NCBI GenBank assembly: GCA_013180625.2
Contig: SNVD02007448.1
Location: 161,501-225,500 of the forward strand
Source of the DNA: Boswellia sacra
Taxonomy: Eukaryota; Streptophyta; Magnoliopsida; Sapindales; Burseraceae
Reading direction: 5' to 3'
DNA: 64,000 nucleotides
The notes under the pieces were generated by a model. The model saw only the letters and a list, made by a program, of their open reading frames with translations. It did not search any database and was not told the origin of the DNA. Made by a program: the position numbers and the translations under genes. Below are positions 24,301-35,005 of the stretch, one piece after another. Each line of letters starts with the position of its first letter. The stretch's first letter is position 1.

Positions 24301-27300
24301 AATTGCAATTAAGTCTAGTGACAATACTTGCCTATATATAAGACCTTCCTTGTGAAGCTGAACAAAGGCCTCTGTGACAGCCTTTGATCTTTTCTCATCC
24401 ATTGTAAAGCACTGCAAAACGAAAAAAAAAAACCAGAAAAAATGGAAAAAAAAATTTATCATAAAAATTTATCTAAGAAACATGCCAGTGAAAAAAATAA
24501 TGAACATCAACAATCTCATAATACAGCATTATATTAAAACTTTTACCTCTCGGGACCAATCAAGAGAGGCACCCAATCGACGTAGCTGTGTTAATATGGT
24601 ACCCCCATACTGATTCTTCCACTTCCACACCTTTCCACCGCAACATCAACAAAACCATAAGTGGTTAAGCGAGTAAAGATATATAAACAGTCAAAATGTA
24701 AATAAGCTTAAACTAGTTTCCGACGGTTGAAACTCACCTCAGATACAAAAGCCTCACGACCAAGGTCATGCCTGGTTAATTTCCGTTCACGCATTAGCTT
24801 CTTCTCCACAACAACCTGCCAGAAAGCAACCAAATATTCCAGTCAGGAAAAGATCAACAATAAAAATTTAGAAATACAAAGGACTGGATTAACAGTGAAG
24901 CTTTTACTGTTATTTCTGGATACACAGTACATACTAGGACTGGTAAATAATGCATATGGACTAACAGGTCCTCAAATTAAATTTGAGACCCGAGGATGCA
25001 TGGGGCTCTATGATCTACCCACAATCATCCAAGACCCCATGTAACAACATTGCACAGTAGCGTTTGTAAGGAAGTTAATTAGAGGAAGCATTCAGGTTCA
25101 GTTGGTCTAGGAGGCAAACTTAACTAGCTATACCACATCAAATTATGGGGCAAATTTTATTAAACTCTCTACATGGTTATCACGCTTCGGGAATTAAGAA
25201 GTTTTGACAACATGTATGCGGGACTGGTGAACCAGGAAAGTATCTTGATGCATTTTAAGAGTGAATTTACTTAACAAGTAAATGAAAAGCCATCAAATCA
25301 CAACTATTGGAGCTATTTACTTGTAATGATTAAGAAATAAGGTATCCCTAGGATAGCAATTTGTCCCCTAGACGCATCAAAAGATTAGAGGTATATGCAC
25401 ATTTAAAGGGCCAGGTAAGATCAAACCTTTTGGAGCGAAGTATGGAAAATGTAATAACATATCCTGTGAGTTCAACGCATACAAAAGGAACAGACTTGAA
25501 GTGGGACACCACAGGCAAGAGCACTTAAAAATTCACTCACAATTTGGCAGACAAATGTTTCTGTCATTTGCATGCTCCAGTCACTAGAATTTCTTTGGCA
25601 TGCATTATTAGGACCCCTATGATCATATATATTGACAACAAATAAATTCAATTGTAGCAATTAATCCACTCTTGACCAACTCAAATGGTAAAGAAATTCA
25701 ACCTGCGTTGATATCCCAGCATGGTCCATGCCAGGAACCCACAAGGTATTATATCCAGACATTCTCCTCCAACGAATAATTGTATCCTGTGTAAGATAAA
25801 AAAAATTTCTGATCAACATATGAACTATGGAAGAAAAATATAAGAAAAGCAGGAACAATATGTTAGTACGAGACCTCTATTGCTGTAGTGAGAGCATGAC
25901 CTATATGTAAAGCCCCAGTGACATTCGGAGGGGGAAGAACCTGCAAAATGATGTCCGAAATTAAATTTAATTAAAAAAAAGAGTTAAAACTACACCCACG
26001 CAGAACTAAAAAAGACAATGCATCATGAGATCAAGATATTGTCCAGTAAACTTGGACAACATTTCACATCACACAGAGATTGCATCAGCCCGTGCTGCGT
26101 TACTATAGCATAGTGCTCTAAAAGCACAATAGTACCTGGGCTAAGGAAGGGGATGGTAATATTAAAATGTTTCATTGTATCACGAAAGGGAGAAAAAATA
26201 GAAATCTGATTACCAAGCTGGAAACAAGGGAGGGAGATCTTCTTGAAACTGATGAAGAAATAAAAGATGAAATTATTAGTTATTTTTCTGATTTATACTC
26301 AAGTGTAGGACATGTTAGACCTACAATTCAAGGATTGCATTGGGCACCCATCCAAGAGGAGAAGGCAATCTGGTTGGAGAGGAAGTTTAAGGAAGTGGAA
26401 ATCAAAAGAACATTTTTTGAATGCTTTCCACAAAAAGCTCCAGCCCTGATGGATTTTTATTGGCTTTTTAACAAACCTCTTGCGATGTCATAAAAGAGGA
26501 CTTGATGAAGGTGATGGGAGGAATTCTATGAAAAGGGGGTGATAAATCAGTGCACGAATGCCACTTACTTTTGCCTTGTTCCCAAGAAGAAGGAATCAGT
26601 TGAGATTAGAGATTTTAGGCCCAGCCCTGTCTCTAATCTTTACAAAATTATTTCTAAAGTCCTTTCTCTTTGACTAAAAGAAGTTTTTAAGGAGACAATT
26701 CAGCAGCTCAGTCAGCGTTTATTAAAGATAGACAGATTTTTGATGCCATTCTGATAGCAAATGAGGTTGTTGAAGAGTGTAGGAAGAAAAAGAAGGAACG
26801 GCTTGTTAAAATTTACTTGGAGAAAGCCTATGACAATGTTGAGTTGAAGTTCTTAAGCTTTGTGTTACAAGCAAAGGGTTTTGGAAGGAGATGGCAGAAT
26901 TTGATTAAGGGCTGTCGTCAATCTATGAATTTTTCTGTTTTAATTAATGGCAGACCCAAGGGAAGATTCGTGGCTAATAGAGGCTTAGGTCAAGGAGAAC
27001 CTCTTTCTCCTTTTCTATTCACTTAGTCGTGGATGGATTGAGTAGATTAATGGAAAAAGGAGTGGAAGCTAAACTAGTTGAGGGCATGGTTGTGGGAAAA
27101 GAAAAGATGGAAGTTTCATATCCACAATATGCTGATGACATACTTTTCTTCTTGACGGGGGATGAAAAAAGGATCTGCAACTTAATAAAAATTTTAGAAA
27201 CTTTGAGTCTCATCTCCAGTCTCAAAGCTAATATGTCAAAGAGCATAATTGTGGGGATTAACTCAATGGAAAGGAAACTTCAATCAATAGCCAACGAGTT

Positions 27301-30162
27301 TGGATTATCAGTGGGGAATTGACATATTTAGGATTACCATTGAGGGCCAATCCTACATCTTTAAGCTTTTGGTATCTAGTAGTTGAAAGAATTGGAAGGA
27401 GGCTTTGAGGGTGGAAAAGAGGGTTTATTTCCAAAGGCGGTAAACTCACATTGATTCACTACATCCTATCAGCTTTACCAACTTATTTCCTTTCCATTTA
27501 TAAAATTCCTAGTATCATTGCCAAAAGACTTGAAAGATTGATGAAAAATTTCTTATGGCACACGAAGAAAGCAAAGGCTCCCATCTTGTAAGGTGGGATA
27601 TTGTGACTAGGCCCAAGAAAAAAGGAAGGCTAGGAATTGAGAACCTGGTGAACAAAAACTGGGCTTTATTAGCCAAATGTCTTTGGAGATTTCCGCTTGA
27701 GAAAGACTCTTTGGCATAGGGTTATTAAAAGCTTAGGTGGTTGAAGCTGGAATACAAAAATGGCCAATTCTGGAACCTATAGAAGCCTGTAGAAAGCAAT
27801 ATCAAAAGAATATCCTTTCTTTCTTTCTCATATCTCGTTTAGAGTGGGAGATAGGAAGAAAATTCGGTTTTGGGAGGATAAATGGTTAGATGACTGCCCC
27901 CTGAAGGAGAGTTTCCCTTACCTTCTTAGATTATGTCCCAATAAAAATGTCAAAATCCGATCTTGTGCAGTTCCCTCTTTAAATGATTGGAATTGGAATT
28001 TCAATTTCAAGAGGAATTTGAATGATAGAGAAATTCAAGAATATGCAACCCTTATGATATGCTTTCAATATGATATGGAAAGCTAAAGTTCGTCCTCAAG
28101 TTCAAGTATTTGGGTGGGCTTTAGCTCATGCGAAAATCAATACTAGAGAAGTAACCCAAAGAAGGCATCCTAATATATGTCTTTCACCCTCTTAGTGTGT
28201 AATATGCAAGAATTGGGATGAGACATCAGACCACGTTTTTCTTTACTGTCCAGTTGCTTCTTTTAATGTGCTAGACTTTGCAAAAAAGCTAAAATAGCTT
28301 GGGTTTGTCCAAGTTCTTGTTTTTCACTTCTTATGGAGAATTTGTTTGCTTTTGGGAAAGGGAAAAAAAAAGCAAAGATTCTATTGAAATGCGTTGTTCT
28401 AGCAATTTTTTGGATTTTATGGCAAGAGAGAAAAAATCGAATATTTGAGGACAAAAAGGAAGACATTGGGTGCTTGTGGGAGAAAGTTCTTTTTTATGCT
28501 TCTTTGTCGGCTTCAACTACAAAAGAATTTCAAGAGTTTCTCTTTTTTTCATTCATCTTAATTGGGAAAGTGTTTTGGAATGAAGTTGTAAGGGTAGTGG
28601 TGGTTTAGGGAAGGGTTTGCTATTGTTTTTGTATAGGGTGGATGCCCTTTGCTAGGTTCTATTCTTTTGACACTATTAGTGGTCAGCTAGTCCACTTTGT
28701 TACCATCTTCTTTACATCAATATAGTGCTCACAGTTTCTTATCACAGAAAAAAAAAATTATAGTACCTGCGGTTGCTTGCAAAACTTAATTTCTCAGAAA
28801 TGCGAGAAACAATATTAGGTCTGAGACAAAAAGGATAGATTTGACCATAGGACAGATACATCTAGTCTAACTCAATTATATTAAAATCAGACAAAAAGGT
28901 TTAAGTATTACTATCCAGACAAAATTACCACCCAACTCTTCTTTTAGAAGCCAACAAATAAATAAAATAATATAAAAAAGCCTTGAACTTGAATTTTTTC
29001 CAAAAAACTATTCCAGACAACAAATGCTTAAACATCCACATAATCAATCATTTTGGCAGGTAAATTTTAAGTCCAGTAAACCTAATAACTTACAATTGTG
29101 AATGGCGGTTTGGAGCTTTTAGCATCTGCTACAAAAAAACCTGATTTCTCCCACCAGGCGTACCATCTAAACAAAATTCAAATATGTAAGCTCATTTATT
29201 TAATTAACAAAGAAATTAAATTTCTCTGTCTGAAACTTACGAATTCTCAACTGCATTTGGATTGTACTGCTTGGCCATTAGGTTAGACATCCTTTTCCTC
29301 TCACCAAGCGGCGTTTCTGGATCAATAAAATCCTCTGGGTTCTCTTCACCATCATCTCGCTTCACATTCCTCTTTGTACTCTTTTTTGAAGTGTTAGCTC
29401 CTTGCTCTTGTTTCTGTTGCTCATAATTCATATTTTCGAAATCACACACCAAAAAATCAAAGAAAATGCTACATTTAACAGAGCATAACGCAATATCTCT
29501 GTATCATTATTGGAATCAGCTACTCCACCAGCAAGCAGAGTAACTGAAGTGGTGGTAACGTTACAAGACAACACCAGCACTACTTCCACTGAATTCAAAT
29601 TCAATTAGAACAGTGAAATAAAATCTGAAAATTAAAAATTAAAAATTAAATTAATAATCACCTTCATTTTCTCTGCCTTTTCTAATGCCTTCAGTTTCTT
29701 CAATTCCTTCTCCTTTGCCTATCAGAACAAATTTTAAAATTAAAATAAAAAAATAATGTAATTCAAATCCTCACAAACATACATACATGATGCATCATAC
29801 ACATGACAAAGGGAAATAATCACCTTCTCCTCCTTCTTCTTCTTCCGTTCAAGCTCTTCCTCGGTCAGCACCTTCTTCTCCGGTTCCGCCTGAGAATTTC
29901 AATATAATTTAAAAGAAAAACAGTACATGCAATTACAAATGCAGATGCGTTTATCATGAAGATAAATGGACGGCGATGATGAGTGGTGAGATTGGCGTAC
30001 CATGATTGGTGATCCGTAAAATGAACGCCAACGCCAACAGAGAGATTCAGATTCTAAAGAGACGAGTATAGTCGAATGAGTAGAAGAAGCTGCTTTGTAA
30101 GAGTTGAAATGTAAAAGAGGCGATAAGAGAAACCGAAGTCGACTGTTAGTGTTTAACAACAT
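18367..30162 (-). CDS. VALRS: Valyl-tRNA synthetase, dual start, 21 coding exons
   Basis: Charges tRNA-Val with valine. The spliced frame is 3339 bp and encodes 1112 residues, close to the plant enzyme's usual length of about 1100, with every junction keeping frame. Order: a 54-residue presequence-like exon (basic, Ser/Leu-rich, no acidic residue before Glu-37); a Lys/Glu-rich N-terminal helix; class I catalytic core with [16 protein letters not shown] (HIGH at 189-192); the editing domain with [13 protein letters not shown] and AHDPND; KMSKS at 700-704; the anticodon-binding domain (about 770-960); and a C-terminal coiled coil. A second ATG is the last codon of exon 1 and would start a cytosolic form MAEPEKK. 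It resembles the single VALRS/TWN2 gene of Arabidopsis. Intron 5 holds an antisense LINE. The mitochondrial role is inferred. Confidence 0.95.
23727..24331 (-). other. GC-AG intron 10 of the valyl-tRNA synthetase gene
   Basis: Exon 10 ends ...TATATAG and is followed by GCAAGT; exon 11 begins after TTTACAG. Only this junction yields the conserved run [11 protein letters not shown], with the Arg codon split AG|A. A GT donor further in would break the frame. The donor AG|GCAAGT is otherwise a perfect match to U1, as is usual for GC introns. Confidence 0.88.
26139..28759 (+). mobile_element. 5'-truncated L1-type LINE in VALRS intron 5
   Basis: A non-LTR element lies antisense to the host gene. 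It starts inside ORF2 ([14 protein letters not shown]) and carries reverse transcriptase pieces, including a polymerase motif QYADDILFF near 27130 and YLGLPL near 27340. It ends with a zf-RVT zinc-binding segment ([18 protein letters not shown], about 28200-28255) and a short poly(A) run. The 10-bp direct repeat ATAGTACCTG flanks it at 26129-26138 and 28760-28769. 5' truncation, poly(A) tail and target duplication are the marks of target-primed reverse transcription. Many stops and frameshifts make it inactive. No RNase H domain follows. Confidence 0.93.
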
Positions 30163-30181
30163 AAAAATAATAAAGACGCTA

Positions 30182-30189
30182 AAACCCTA
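30182..30189 (-). promoter_or_regulatory. Telo-box in the VALRS 5' region
   Basis: AAACCCTA lies about 20 bp upstream of the first ATG. Telo-boxes are enriched near transcription starts of plant translation-machinery genes, which fits a tRNA synthetase. The transcription start itself is not visible, so this could be promoter or 5' UTR. Confidence 0.5.
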
Positions 30190-31621
30190 CTCCACTACCC
30201 GCTATAAGTTAAATTTTTTAATTAAAAATTAAAAAAATTAATAATTTTATAACTAATTTTTAACCCGATGAGGTTACGGTTAAGAATTTATATATGTAAA
30301 TATATTTATAAGTTTTTTTAGAAAAAAATTTAAAAAAATTGGCTTAAAATAAAATATATTTTTTAATTCTTATATTTAATAAAAATTATGGATTTAAAAT
30401 ATATTTGATGAAGAATGAAAAAGGAATCAAAGGAATTTTAGAATTTAATCATATTTTACTAATTTTTTAAAAATATATTTTAAACTTAAAAATAATTTTC
30501 TTTAAAACCATCCATGTAAATAATGTAAGACAAGAAAGACAAAATTTATAGATAAACGGTTTAGGAGATTTTATTTTGTTAATTAATTTTTTAATGATTT
30601 ATTTAACTTATTGTTTTATTTATTTACGTTTAAAGTAAATTTTAATTTAGAAAGAATATATGTATTTGTTGTTATTTGTTCTAGTATTAGCTTTCCTTTT
30701 AAGAATTTTGTTATACTAAAAGTAAGGGCATCTGTTTTATCAATTAAACTCATTCCATCATGGGTTTATTGTTTGCTTTTATGGGTTTGATCATAAATCT
30801 TAAATAGTTTGTTTTTCTTAGTGAAAAGTGATTAAAATTAGTAATTTGACATATATACTTAATTAAGTATTATATACCTTATGTGTTTTACCTATAATAG
30901 AAACATTTGTAAATGATTTATTGGAAACAATTAAGATCAAATTATTATAACACCACTAAAATTTTATATTTTTAGTCAATTTATGAGATGAATAATGTGA
31001 AAAAATATATGTAGAAGAAATAACTATGTAATTACGTAATTTCACTTGAAAATTTAAACAATAATACTACTTATCCTAAATTATAAATATTTAGTTAATA
31101 ATTTTTTAGTGAATAGTTTGATAATACAATGAATAATGGAGATTTTAAATTTATATTTATATCATTTGGAATGCATGATTTTGAGATATATTTCGGGATG
31201 AGTAGCACTATTCGTATTTAGAATATCATTTTAACAATAAAATAATAATAAAAATTAAGAATTTGACTAATACGGAAAATGTTTAGTTTAGGAGACAAAA
31301 AAAGAGCAAAAAACTTTTTCAAAATAAAAAAATTACATAATAGTATTTTACAACATTAAATTAAAAAATACATTCACATTAAAATATTTCAAATTCAAAT
31401 AAAATTTATATTAATTATTAAACCCGAATTGATAGTCAAGCACCATGGTAAATATATCAATACCTTGACAAGATGTTGAATAAGTTTCGGGGGTGTATTT
31501 GACAGTTTCCAAAACATATGGGGAGTTATAATATATAAGGGCTGTGGAGCAATAACACCATTCTCCTACCCTGAACATACGGGAAAATAACACCGTTCTC
31601 CGACCCTGAACATATGGGAAG
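30190..31621. other. AT-rich intergenic DNA with a short tandem duplication
   Basis: No gene was recognised. At about 31550-31620 a unit of roughly 35 bp containing ACACC(A/G)TTCTCC(T/G)ACCCTGAA occurs twice in tandem with a few differences. The part next to 30190 should hold the VALRS promoter. Confidence 0.55.
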
Positions 31622-33031
31622 GGAAAAACGCTGTCAGCCTGTTAGATTTGCTTAGAGCATATTTGTTTTCATTTTTTAAATATAATTTTTTAAAAATTAT
31701 ATTTATTAATATTTAAATTAATATCTATTATATATTATTTTTAAATTAAAAAATTAATTACATATTTTTATTATATTTTAAAAATAAAATTCAAAATACC
31801 AATGTTGGCTAAGCCAACGTTCGGATGGTAACATTAAAAACCAAAAAATTAACGACGTTAGGAAAAGATAGACATCCAAGATTATTCTAGTGAAATATAT
31901 GAAACAATAAATAATATAAATCTTTATAAAAATCAATGTTTAATAAAAATAAAAATAAACATAATCAACAACAAATCCTATTCAAACCAAAAAAGAAAAC
32001 TAGAAAGCTAAGCTCAGATTTTCTTCGCAGCCAAACACACACCCTGAACCCCAGAACTTGAAACCGGCAAACTGAAGGTAGCAACGCAAGAACCTAAACC
32101 ACGAAAGCTGACTCAACGACCTATAAACTTTCACTTTCAACCCAAGCACACTTTCGAACCAGCAAATAGCCGCCATAGCCACCGCCAGCAAGCAACCAGC
32201 AACCTTCTACCAACTGCAGCAAGCAACCAGCAACCTTTGTTTCTAGGCATGTCCGCTGCCTTGCTGGATGAAGTTTTCGGCTTCTTGGCGGTGGCGCTTG
32301 CAAACTTCGGTTTCTTGGATTGTATGGAGAAGGTAAAGGCCATTTGGTGATGGTCTTCCAGGAGCAGGGTTTGCTTCTGTTGCTACTGCTGGTGGTGGGT
32401 TTGCCAATTTGGCCTCGGTGGAATTTGCTGATATGGGTTTGGGTGCTGGATTTGCCGGTGAAGCTTCGGGAAGTGGCGGATTTTCTAGTGTGGCTTCAGC
32501 AGGTGGAGGATTTGCGGCTGTTTCCTCAAGTGGATTTTCTTTTTCAGGTGGTGGATTAGGAGCCAACAGCCACCAAGGATCAGCTTTTGATCGTAGACGT
32601 TGGCTTCTTGGCGGTGGGTTGGTGGTGGAGGCTTCGTGCGTGTATTTGCTACGGAATCTTTTTTTTTTTTGTGGATTTGATTTGGGGATTTTTTTTGGTA
32701 CGTGATTGGAATTTGAATTTCTGGATATTTGGATGAAGGAAAAGAAAAAAAGAAAAGAAATCAGCTACCTCCTACCAGCAAGGAATCAACCTCCTAACGG
32801 TAATTTGATTTGTAGATCTGATTTGAAGATCTGTTTTTTTTTTTTTTAATTATTTTGATTAGTTTTCTTATCAAGTTTATTTTTATTTTTATTGAATATG
32901 GATTTTTATGGAGATTTATATTATTTTATTCTTTCATACATTGAAATGACTAGAATAACCTTGGGAGTTCATCTTCTCTTAACTTCTGTCAATTTTTGGG
33001 CCTGTTCTAACAGGGATGGCAGTGTTTTTAC
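31622..33031. mobile_element. Foldback element with long TIRs and GC-rich core
   Basis: The left end AAAAACGCTGTCAGCCTGTT matches the inverted right end AAAAACACTGCCATCCCTGT at most positions. Further in, the left arm at about 31846-31970 and the inverted right arm at about 32850-33000 share blocks such as TTATTCTAGT, AATAATATAAATCT and AATAAAAATAAAAATAAAC. The left arm has about 190 bp of extra AT-rich DNA (31647-31837), possibly a nested insertion. The core (about 32040-32650) is much richer in GC and has open frames on both strands: a Pro/Ala/Glu-rich repeat on minus (32243-32566) and a Gly/Ser/Ala-rich one on plus. No transposase and no certain target duplication were seen. MULE or Pack-MULE is possible but unproven. 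Confidence 0.6.
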
Positions 33032-33385
33032 TCGGTAAGCAATGCATGGATTGATAGCAGTCAAAACTCTCTTAAACCCTCCAAAACCCTCTTAGTGAAC
33101 AAACGTCAACAACACCGAACTATCAACAACTCTGTAAAATTCAACTGTGCTTTTTACGTCAAAAAAAAAAAAAAATCACAGTCTTGTGAAACTGCGCACT
33201 GCAATTACGTATAAGCTTTGGACTCGGCTATGCACCGCCTCCCAAACGCAGCTTCTGCTTCAACTTCGACTTCTTAACTGTGCAAAAGTTGGGTTGTTGC
33301 AGTAAGCTTTATAATTTTCTCTAGCTACACTTGTGAGTTGGCTTTAGTTGCAATATATTCTCTGTTTCCAATATTCTTTATTTTC
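33032..33385. other. Upstream region of the PPR pseudogene
   Basis: About 350 bp between the foldback element and the first plausible PPR ATG. It would hold the old promoter and 5' UTR; no specific motif stands out apart from a 15-base A run near 33161. Confidence 0.45.
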
Positions 33386-34543
33386 ATGTGGGTATCGGCT
33401 GTTAAGTTATTTTCTTGCAGACATTTCATCAGACATATTCGGTTCATGAGATTCGGTTCGGTTTCATCTTGTTCCCAGTTGAGAACGATCACGTTGGAAG
33501 AACAGAACGTCAATAGCCATAACAACAACCGAATATATGGTCATTTCGTTGAGTCAGATACAAGTAAAGTGGCTGAAACGTTGCATAGTTTGAGAAAAAA
33601 ACCCGGTATTGCATTATCTTTATTAGAACAGTTAAAAGAAAGTGGATTTAGACTTGATGTTTATTCGTATGCAGCAACTGTAAGCATACTGTTTGATTGT
33701 GGCTGGGGGAGGAGGTTGGAGTGTGTGTTTTTGGAGCTTATTAGGAAGGACAATGGTATTGACTTTGAATTAATTGACATGTTTGAAGCTCTTTATGAAG
33801 AAGACTTGAATTTTTTTGTTAGAGTTTCCAATGCAGTCCTTAAGGCATTTGTTAGTATGGGAAAGTTTAATGAAGTTATTGACTTTCTGTTCCAAACTAA
33901 GCGTCGTGGATTTGTTTGGTCTATAAATTCATGTAACTTTTTCATGAATCAGTTGATTGAATGTGGCAAGGTGGATATGGCTCTAGCGGTTTATCCACAA
34001 TTGAAGAGGTTAGGATTGAGCTAAAATGACTATACTTATGTTATTGTGATTAAAGTCCTTTATAAGAAGGGTAGTTTAGAGGAAGCGTTAGATATATTTA
34101 AGGAGATGGACAAAGCTGGGGTAACCCCAAATGGATTTGCTTATTCAACCTATATTGAAGGGCTTTGTATGAATGGGAGGTTAGATTTGGGTTATCAACT
34201 TCTCCAAGCATGGGCTGTGGCAAAGATCACTACTACAAAAGGTGTCTTTTACTGCACCCATTTACTGTAGGTCTTTAAAAATGCGGTAAAAGTTCGAATT
34301 TTGTGGCGGGTCACTACACATGCAGTAAAATTTATGAATTTTACGGCGGTTTTAGAGGCCTGTGGTGAAAACTTTTTATATAATGGAATTATTATATTTG
34401 GTCCTTCTCTTTTACGCCATTCTCCCACCTCTCTCTCTCTCTCTGTCTTTTATGCTCCCGCCTCTCAAATCCCTAATTCCATCTCCTCTTCTCTGCCCTT
34501 AATCGAAAAGTTCATTTCTTCACTGCCCCAAACCACACAGCCA

Positions 34544-35005
34544 ATGATGGAAGCCTACCCGGAACGACCCCAAGATCCCCAAAACGACACTCAACAGGAC
34601 CCTAAGAAACTCAACACCAGCAGCCTTGCATTCCGCATATGGCCACCCACCCAACGCACTCGCGACGCCGTCATCGCGTGCCTTATTGAGACCCTCACCA
34701 CTCCCACCGTCCTCTCCAAGCGTTACGGCTCCTTGCCGACCGATGAGGCCGACTCCGCGGCTCGGGCCATTGAGGACGAGGCCTTCTCCGTTGTCGATTC
34801 TGCCGTCTCCGCCAAGGATGATGGAATCGAGATTCTCCAGGTCTATTCCAAGGAGATCAGTAAGCGCATGCTGGATGCCGTGAAGTCACGCGCTAGTCCT
34901 GTTGGTTCTGGCTCTACTACTGCTGTGAACAATACTAGCAATGACGTGGAACTCGAGGCTAGTGCGGGTGAGGAAGCTGTCTCTTCTGTTGAGGCAGAGG
35001 CTTGA
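34544..35005 (+). CDS. WPP-domain protein (MAF1/WPP type), captured inside the CACTA element
   Basis: An intact 153-residue frame. A short acidic/Gln-rich N-terminus is followed by the WPP domain: RIWPPTQRTRDAVI with the WPP triplet at residues 33-35, TVLSKRYGSL, and DGIEILQVYSKEISKRML. A Ser/Glu-rich tail follows. WPP proteins sit at the plant nuclear envelope and bind WIT/WIP partners and RanGAP-related complexes. Family members are about 110-180 residues and usually have an intronless coding region, so genomic capture is as likely as a retrocopy. The start is the first of two adjacent ATGs; the frame also stays open back into the transposon end. GC content is higher than its surroundings and I saw no internal stop. 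Whether it is expressed is unknown. Confidence 0.88.
   Translation: MMEAYPERPQDPQNDTQQDPKKLNTSSLAFRIWPPTQRTRDAVIACLIETLTTPTVLSKRYGSLPTDEADSAARAIEDEAFSVVDSAVSAKDDGIEILQVYSKEISKRMLDAVKSRASPVGSGSTTAVNNTSNDVELEASAGEEAVSSVEAEA

Larger units (their letters stand above)
18367..30162 (-). other. VALRS: Exon map of the valyl-tRNA synthetase gene
   Basis: Coding exons in transcription order: 30162-30001, 29889-29824, 29718-29662, 29413-29241, 29166-29094, 25940-25875, 25786-25703, 24815-24738, 24630-24547, 24411-24332, 23726-23669, 23587-23285, 23192-23022, 22936-22737, 22332-21930, 21348-21097, 20970-20470, 20120-20014, 19252-19153, 18835-18690, 18541-18367. All introns are GT-AG except intron 10 (GC-AG). 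Each boundary was set by splice consensus plus frame and family continuity. Phases were checked by exon length, and the total is divisible by three. Confidence 0.9.

Noticed and set aside
32243..32566. Pro/Ala-rich minus-strand frame as a real gene
   Set aside because: Repetitive GC-rich sequence is open on both strands, no domain is seen, and it lies inside a foldback element. Kept only as element cargo.
34626..34883. Second plus-strand frame over the WPP gene
   Set aside because: Out of phase with a clear WPP domain; Pro/Arg/Ser-rich composition is typical of a shifted GC-rich frame.
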